Assembly (NCBI GenBank): GCA_964405735.1
Contig: CAYOPD010000090.1
Location: 1 to 16,784, forward strand
Direction: 5' to 3'
Length of the DNA stretch: 16,784 nucleotides
Source of the DNA: JADJLQ01 sp964405735
Lineage (GTDB): Bacteria > Bacteroidota > Bacteroidia > Chitinophagales > Saprospiraceae
The position numbers and the translations under genes were made by a program. Below, piece after piece: positions 13,532 to 16,784 of the stretch. The notes beneath the pieces are model-generated. The model was not told where the DNA came from. It saw only the letters and a list, made by a program, of their open reading frames with translations, and made no database searches. Positions within the stretch are counted from its first letter, which is position 1; the number at the start of each line of letters is the position of its first letter.

Positions 13532-14431
13532 TTACGAGATCAAAATTTTATTCCCGCCTAAATCTTCAATAAAATATCCGTCACTTGTTTTTTCTGCTGT
13601 CGCGAAATTGGCTATAACCTCTTGCAGTTGGCTGTTGGTTTTGTATTTTAAAGTGTAGTATTTCAGTCCTGCCATATTCTCCGGTGTTTTAGGTGCGTTT
13701 GCACCGGCCCAAAGATTTACTGCAATGCGATGTGTGGTAATACCACCTGCACCCAGGTCGCCCCAAACTTGCCCCGGAATAAGAACATGTGGAGTAAACA
13801 GCAATCTTTTATAGAAATCATAAGCTTCCTGAAGTTTTGGTTGATGTAAATTCATGTGCCCGATAATACCGCTTTCGGGGAATGGGTGATTGGTTCTTGA
13901 GTCAACCAAATGAATATATAGTTCTTCCACATTCAGAGGTTCAATTGGGTTTCTGATTATCCCTTTGTTGTCAACCATCCTGAATTCGTTAGCTGAAACA
14001 ATTTCTTTTGTAACCCTGTGATATGTTTCTGCCGCAAATTCGATATTAATCCCATCCGGATCATTCACATATACTGATTTGGCAACGATATGGTCAGTAG
14101 GGGCTGTGGGCCAACCTTTGCTTTCTAATCTTAGAAGTAATTGTGCCAAATCTGTTTCCGTTTCAAAATGTATGGCCACATGATACAATCCACTATAGCC
14201 CTTGGCTTTTGACTTTTTGGCAGCAGGATGAAGGACAATCAATGTTCTTTCGGAAGTTCCTAATTCGGCTATTGTTCCTGTTTTTCTGATTGTCATACCC
14301 ACGATGTCATGCCAAAATTGTATTGACCTTTCAAGGTTAGTTACATTCAGATGGACTTCACCAAAATTTATGAATTGCATTGGATGAGTTGAAAGTTTTT
14401 TTTTGTTTAATTTATTAACTGTTTGTTCCAT
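13532..14431 (-). CDS. Two-domain VOC extradiol dioxygenase, CatE-like
   Basis: 299 residues, near the size of Bacillus catechol-2,3-dioxygenase CatE. It has two VOC domains: the first has 'FGEVHLNVTNLERSIQFWHD', 'LYHVAIHFETETDLAQL' and 'SVYVNDPDGINIEF', and the second 'IIGHMNLHQPKLQEAYDFY'. Metal ligands of an extradiol dioxygenase can be placed in the second domain: His in 'GHMNLH', His in 'THRIAVNLW' and Glu in 'FIEDLGGNKI'. The annotated start at 14431 adds a basic, unlike-family N-terminus; the Met at 14380 ('MQFINFGEVHL') is an alternative. The start overlaps the stop of a 31-codon signal-peptide-like ORF in another frame. It lies downstream of a DoxX gene under an HxlR-type operator, the same gene pair as catDE. 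Ring cleavage of catechol/hydroquinone-type compounds is the likely role; actual substrate unknown. Confidence 0.86.
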   Translation of the reverse strand: MEQTVNKLNKKKLSTHPMQFINFGEVHLNVTNLERSIQFWHDIVGMTIRKTGTIAELGTSERTLIVLHPAAKKSKAKGYSGLYHVAIHFETETDLAQLLLRLESKGWPTAPTDHIVAKSVYVNDPDGINIEFAAETYHRVTKEIVSANEFRMVDNKGIIRNPIEPLNVEELYIHLVDSRTNHPFPESGIIGHMNLHQPKLQEAYDFYKRLLFTPHVLIPGQVWGDLGAGGITTHRIAVNLWAGANAPKTPENMAGLKYYTLKYKTNSQLQEVIANFATAEKTSDGYFIEDLGGNKILIS

Positions 14432-14510
14432 CGAAAGTCAACAATTCAGGAGCGAAAAGAGCTGCAACACTTAATAGTGTGGCATTGCTGATGAATTTTT
14501 TCCTATCCAT
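14415..14510 (-). CDS. 31-codon ORF encoding a signal-peptide-like sequence; possible frameshifted leader of the VOC enzyme
   Basis: The peptide begins 'MDRKKFISNATLLSVAALFA' and ends 'PELLTFDGTNS'. It has a basic n-region, a hydrophobic core and a proline turn, as expected of an export signal. Its ATG is 3 bases after the doxX stop codon, so it is translationally coupled to it, and its stop lies 17 bases inside the downstream VOC gene in a different frame. A one-base shift near 14431 would fuse it to the VOC protein, giving an exported enzyme. It may be a real tiny cistron, a decayed signal peptide or the result of an assembly indel. Confidence 0.5.
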   Translation of the reverse strand: MDRKKFISNATLLSVAALFAPELLTFDGTNS

Positions 14511-14513
14511 GAT

Positions 14514-14933
14514 TTATTTTGACAAGCGGGGTGAGATAGGGACTTTTTTGCTTCTTCCCCATGCAATGAATATTGCTATGAGACCCGATACAAAAGGTAC
14601 TGCAATCATATCAGCTTCACCGATTGAGATGTGAAACAAAATTGCCGCAATCATGACCAGGCCTAGACCGATTGCAGCCCTCACGGTTAAATGTGGTTTA
14701 ATTCGAAAAATAGATGGTAAGAGTAACCCAATTGCGCCTATTAGTTCTGCTACACCTGCAAGTCTTACCATTGAAGGTGATGCGTGATTTATCCAGGTCA
14801 TCATAGTCGCCAAATTCTCAATGGGCTGCGTTGATTTCATGGCGCCTGTCATAAGGAACATGATACCCAGCAGTACCTGTGCTACCCAAAGAACAATGTT
14901 TAATTTTTTGTTTGAATTGACTTCTGTTTTCAT
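14514..14933 (-). CDS. DoxX family membrane protein, CatD-like
   Basis: 139 residues with four transmembrane helices and the DoxX pattern: 'NIVLWVAQVLLGIMFLMTGA' then K near the end of helix 1, 'MVRLAGVAELIGAIGLLLPS' as helix 2, 'AAIGLGLVMIAAILFHISIG' as helix 3 and 'AVPFVSGLIAIFIAWGR' as helix 4. DoxX proteins such as Bacillus CatD are encoded next to catechol dioxygenases and respond to thiol and quinone stress; their enzymology is not settled. It is the first gene of the minus-strand operon with the 31-codon ORF and the VOC dioxygenase. Its promoter region contains a TATTTTTG -7 box flanked by two palindromic sites. Confidence 0.9.
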   Translation of the reverse strand: MKTEVNSNKKLNIVLWVAQVLLGIMFLMTGAMKSTQPIENLATMMTWINHASPSMVRLAGVAELIGAIGLLLPSIFRIKPHLTVRAAIGLGLVMIAAILFHISIGEADMIAVPFVSGLIAIFIAWGRSKKVPISPRLSK

Positions 14934-14989
14934 TTTGTTTTACCTTTTAGTTGTTAATTGATTTTGATTAATTACAGGGCAAAGGAAAA

Positions 14990-15031
14990 CAAAAATACTT
15001 ACCAAAAGTAAGTAGTTACCTAAAGGTAAGT
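14990..15031 (-). promoter_or_regulatory. Promoter of the DoxX/VOC operon with two tandem HxlR-type operators
   Basis: On the minus strand TATTTTTG (14990-14997) matches the Bacteroidota -7 consensus TAnnTTTG. Abutting it upstream is ACTTAC-CAAAA-GTAAGT (14997-15013), with the same arms as the site at the hxlR start. Next to that, TTACCT-AA-AGGTAA (15017-15030) forms a second, weaker palindrome. The sites therefore cover the -7 to -33 spacer and the probable -33 region, a position suited to repression by steric block. The 5' untranslated leader would be about 50 bases. Confidence 0.75.
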
Positions 15032-15148
15032 GAATAATTCAGTCAAATTCTGCTTGAAAGCCGTTATCCGGAATCTTAATTAATTAGCCCTTGCTGTATG
15101 TTGGAAAGTCAACCTATTTTAGAACGAGATACGTCCTAGGGTTGTACC

Positions 15149-15278
15149 TAACGGGTACGTATTTGCGATGGTGGGGCTTAGAATTCCGTCAGCTTAGCCC
15201 TTACACAAACGTACAATGGAATTCTAAATGTTTAATTACTTCCGTCAGCCTCACTATTGCCAATACGATGTTACCTGC
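15149..15278. repeat. attC-like folded palindrome with GCAGGTAAC box (boundary element)
   Basis: Nested inverted repeats: outer TAAC (15149-15152) with GTTA (15270-15273); a 19-base arm at 15158-15176 that pairs with 15249-15267 at 15 Watson-Crick positions, the other four being G:T wobbles; and inner AGAATTCC (15180-15187) with GGAATTCT (15218-15225). Spacers of 5 and 2 bases separate outer and long arms. This R-spacer-L-loop-L-spacer-R layout is that of an integron attC site, though the outer box (GTTACCT) does not fit the GTTRRRY consensus. A 10-base direct repeat TTCCGTCAGC occurs at 15184 and 15240. The right end contains GATGTTACCTGC, repeated inverted at 16393-16404. The rest of the gap 15032-15290 holds no gene. 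Confidence 0.5.
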
Positions 15279-15290
15279 TGGCCTTCGTGG

Positions 15291-16349
15291 TTATTTGTCA
15301 AACGGCATTTTGTTGAGTAAATCTTTATACCGTTTGTCATTACGTACAAAATCCCATGTTGGGTCATATTTAAACCAAGTCATCCAGTTACCTTGTAGTT
15401 TAAAATATTGATTCAGCAGTTCAAATGCTTTGTCGTATTCGCCTAATGCAACATAACAAACAGCAGACCGATATTCTACAACCTGGTTCAAATCTTCAAT
15501 ATGCTTTAAGATATTTCTTGCTTCCTCAATATGTCCATTTTTAATAAGTGCGTAAGCCAAAAGTGCTTTTGAACCCCCGTCATATTGCTCAAATTTTGGA
15601 TAATGTGTTCTGAACATTTCCTCTATTTTCTCTGATTTATTGTTAGCAATATTTACCATGCCTGAATAAAACCAACTTGCGGGATTAAGTTTTTCAAGAT
15701 ATTTAGTAGCTGTGTCATACTCTCTTTTCCAATAATAATAAATACCGGTGGTGAGTAATACACGTCTATCAGTCGGGGCTATTTTATTTGCCATGTCAAT
15801 CCATTTTTGAGCTTCATCCCACTTTCCTTTCAATGCAAGTGTTTCTCCATAGGAAGCATAATTACTTGCATAGGTTGAATCATACTTAATTGCTTTTGCA
15901 TAATTTTTCAAGGCCTCATCCCAGTTGTATTCATAATTCTTGTTCATTCTTGCCAATTGCGAGTATGCCTCAGAATTAGTGCTGTCAATTTGTAATGCTT
16001 TATAAATGGCATCTTTCGCTTTTGGTAAAATAACAACTGCACTGCTGTTATACTTAGGGTAATTGGGGTAAGAAAAATCAAACAACCAGTACGTTTTGCA
16101 CAGCTCAATATAGGCTGTTACAAAATGTGAGTCTGCATCCACTGCTTTTTCTAACCATTGAACTGCAATTAACAAACTGTCAACCGAACCGCCATTTCTT
16201 GGACTACCAATTTTAATATAGTCAAGTGCTTTGAGATAACAGGATTTTGCTTCATTGTTTTGGGAAAGTACTTTGGCAGTTGTTTGGGCATCGCAAATTA
16301 TTGAATTAGCAAAAAATGCTGTAAACAATGTAATCATTTTAAAGCTCAT
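15291..16349 (-). CDS. Secreted tetratricopeptide-repeat protein
   Basis: 352 residues from the ATG at 16349; the frame runs on to 16403, but that extension reads through the boundary repeat. An N-terminal signal 'MSFKMITLFTAFFANSIICD' is followed by A-Q, a likely cleavage point. Several degenerate TPR units follow: 'AVQWLEKAVDADSHFVTAYI', 'AKDAIYKALQIDSTNSEAY', 'ALKNYAKAIKYDSTYASNY', 'DEAQKWIDMANKIAPTDR', 'EYDTATKYLEKLNPASWFY' and 'EYDKAFELLNQYF'. The C-terminal 'WDFVRNDKRYKDLLNKM' is common at the end of TPR proteins whose N-terminal parts are regulators or cyclases, but no such domain is present here. The gene is AT-rich compared with the left half of the window, stands alone and is flanked on both sides by inverted copies of GATGTTACCTGC. 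A periplasmic protein-protein interaction role is all that can be said. Confidence 0.8.
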   Translation of the reverse strand: MSFKMITLFTAFFANSIICDAQTTAKVLSQNNEAKSCYLKALDYIKIGSPRNGGSVDSLLIAVQWLEKAVDADSHFVTAYIELCKTYWLFDFSYPNYPKYNSSAVVILPKAKDAIYKALQIDSTNSEAYSQLARMNKNYEYNWDEALKNYAKAIKYDSTYASNYASYGETLALKGKWDEAQKWIDMANKIAPTDRRVLLTTGIYYYWKREYDTATKYLEKLNPASWFYSGMVNIANNKSEKIEEMFRTHYPKFEQYDGGSKALLAYALIKNGHIEEARNILKHIEDLNQVVEYRSAVCYVALGEYDKAFELLNQYFKLQGNWMTWFKYDPTWDFVRNDKRYKDLLNKMPFDK

Positions 16350-16390
16350 AATTGTCAACGATTTTATTATTTGTAATGATTTCGTCAGGC

Positions 16391-16404
16391 TTGCAGGTAA
16401 CATC
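16391..16404. repeat. Boundary repeat copy GCAGGTAACATC
   Basis: GCAGGTAACATC (16393-16404) is the exact reverse complement of GATGTTACCTGC at 15267-15278, and the similarity continues a few bases further (GCCT two bases beyond). TTGCAGGTAAC (16391-16401) is also identical in direct orientation to 12878-12888. The three copies fall at the outer edges of the hxlR/doxX/VOC module and of the TPR module. Confidence 0.55.
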
Positions 16405-16526
16405 TGTGTTTACGCATATTTATTTCGTATATTTCCTTATATCTTCCTGTTTTGCCAATTCAATAGTATCCAGGGGGCTTTGCATACTGAAGTAAATAGT
16501 GTCCGTAGGATGGGCCGGTCTGCCGC

Positions 16527-16661
16527 CAGGTAGGTATAAATTTATGTGGTTTTGACAGAATTATGCCCTTAAGCGGCTTGAATACTTTGTAAATCAACCC
16601 CGGTTTCGAAAAGGTGGCTGGCAAAGGAGTGTCGCAAGGTAGGCCACTTTGCATTAGGCTC
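16527..16661 (-). pseudogene. Tyrosine recombinase (phage-integrase family) C-terminal remnant with in-frame stops
   Basis: The minus strand in one frame reads 'WEPNAKWPTLRHSFASHLFE', then 'TGVDLQSIQAA', a TAA stop (16569-16571), 'GHNSVKTT', a second TAA (16542-16544) and 'IYTYL'. These are the catalytic landmarks of tyrosine recombinases in correct order and spacing: L-R-H-S-F-A-x-H-L, the I-Q-x-x-L-G-H-x-S-x-x-T-T block with its active-site His, and the I-Y-T nucleophile Tyr. The first stop stands where the conserved Leu before G-H would be (TTA to TAA). No start or N-terminal catalytic Arg region is present, because a different gene ends at 16666. It is a dead fragment, probably left by a mobile element at the right border of the AT-rich island. 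Confidence 0.85.
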
Positions 16662-16665
16662 CCAT

Positions 16666-16784
16666 TTATTGCAATGGCCCTTCCTGCCCCGCCCTCAGAT
16701 ACCCCACCAGATCCACCACCTCCTTATCGCTCAGGGCCTGCAACAATCCTTCGGGCATCAGGGATCCCGCCGCCGTCTCCCTCG
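16666..16784 (-). CDS. C-terminus of a cytochrome c / PVC-type heme-binding domain protein (5' part outside window)
   Basis: Only the last 39 codons are visible, entering from the right edge. The reading is 'ETAAGSLMPEGLLQALSD' followed by 'KEVVDLVGYLRAGQEGPLQ' and TAA. 'SLMPEGL..ALSD.EV.DLV.YLR' is the closing helix of cytochrome c-like domains found at the C-terminus of large PVC-type membrane-bound dehydrogenase/heme-binding proteins, where the Met is the distal heme ligand. The CxxCH motif lies outside the window. Base use is GC-rich like the genes at 3400-12800, so this is the chromosomal background beyond the island. Confidence 0.75.
   Translation of the reverse strand, partial: RETAAGSLMPEGLLQALSDKEVVDLVGYLRAGQEGPLQ

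Noticed and set aside
15149..15278. Bona fide integron attC site
   Set aside because: The outer box does not match GTTRRRY/RYYYAAC on both sides and no integron integrase is visible, so only 'attC-like' is claimed.
15091..15411. 106-codon + strand open frame across the attC-like element
   Set aside because: It runs through the folded repeat and into the 3' end of the TPR gene on the other strand, with no coding signal or family resemblance.
1..16784. CRISPR array, tRNA or rRNA genes
   Set aside because: No regularly spaced direct repeats and no cloverleaf or conserved rRNA segments were seen on either strand.

Overview
The window looks like draft chromosome of a member of the Bacteroidota (Chitinophagia, Saprospiria or Cytophagia type). 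The signs are genes with little or no Shine-Dalgarno sequence, TAnnTTTG-like -7 promoter boxes, signal peptides ending in '..AQ', a LytS/LytTR-type two-component pair, and a RhaI isomerase with a bifunctional aldolase/dehydrogenase and a sulfatase. A run of exactly 100 N (9011-9110) shows that the sequence is a scaffolded assembly.

Region 1 (1-7865) is a deoxysugar catabolic locus interrupted by small genes. The left edge cuts the dehydrogenase end of a bifunctional rhamnulose-1-phosphate aldolase/short-chain dehydrogenase. About 4.7 kb later come an exported formylglycine-type sulfatase, an L-rhamnose isomerase (rhaI) and an FGGY kinase, all on the + strand. Together they could desulfate a rhamnose- or fucose-containing glycan and carry the sugar through ketose and ketose-1-phosphate to DHAP and lactaldehyde. 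Between the two parts (420-3040) lie two minus-strand operons that pair small membrane proteins with VOC-fold enzymes, a secreted ABM-domain protein, and a cluster of REP-like palindromes (3123-3324).

Region 2 (7960-12820) holds a membrane-anchored alpha/beta hydrolase, a LytTR-type response regulator broken by the assembly gap, and its 4-helix histidine kinase (all minus strand). Divergent from them are a secreted vanadium haloperoxidase/PAP2-type protein with an internal duplication and a DUF4386-type membrane protein.

Region 3 (about 12840-16660) is a visibly AT-richer island with different base use. It carries an HxlR-type regulator convergent with a DoxX / 31-codon leader / two-domain VOC dioxygenase operon. 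The gene set matches the Bacillus catR-catDE quinone-stress module. A palindrome ACTTAC-N5-GTAAGT lies at both the regulator start and the operon promoter, so the regulator probably controls itself and the operon. A secreted TPR protein follows. The two gene modules are bounded by copies of a GCAGGTAAC box in direct and inverted orientation, one of them attached to a large attC-like folded palindrome. A stop-riddled tyrosine recombinase remnant lies at the right border. The right edge (16666-16784) is the C-terminus of a cytochrome c / PVC-type heme-binding protein, which returns to the composition of the left-hand genes.
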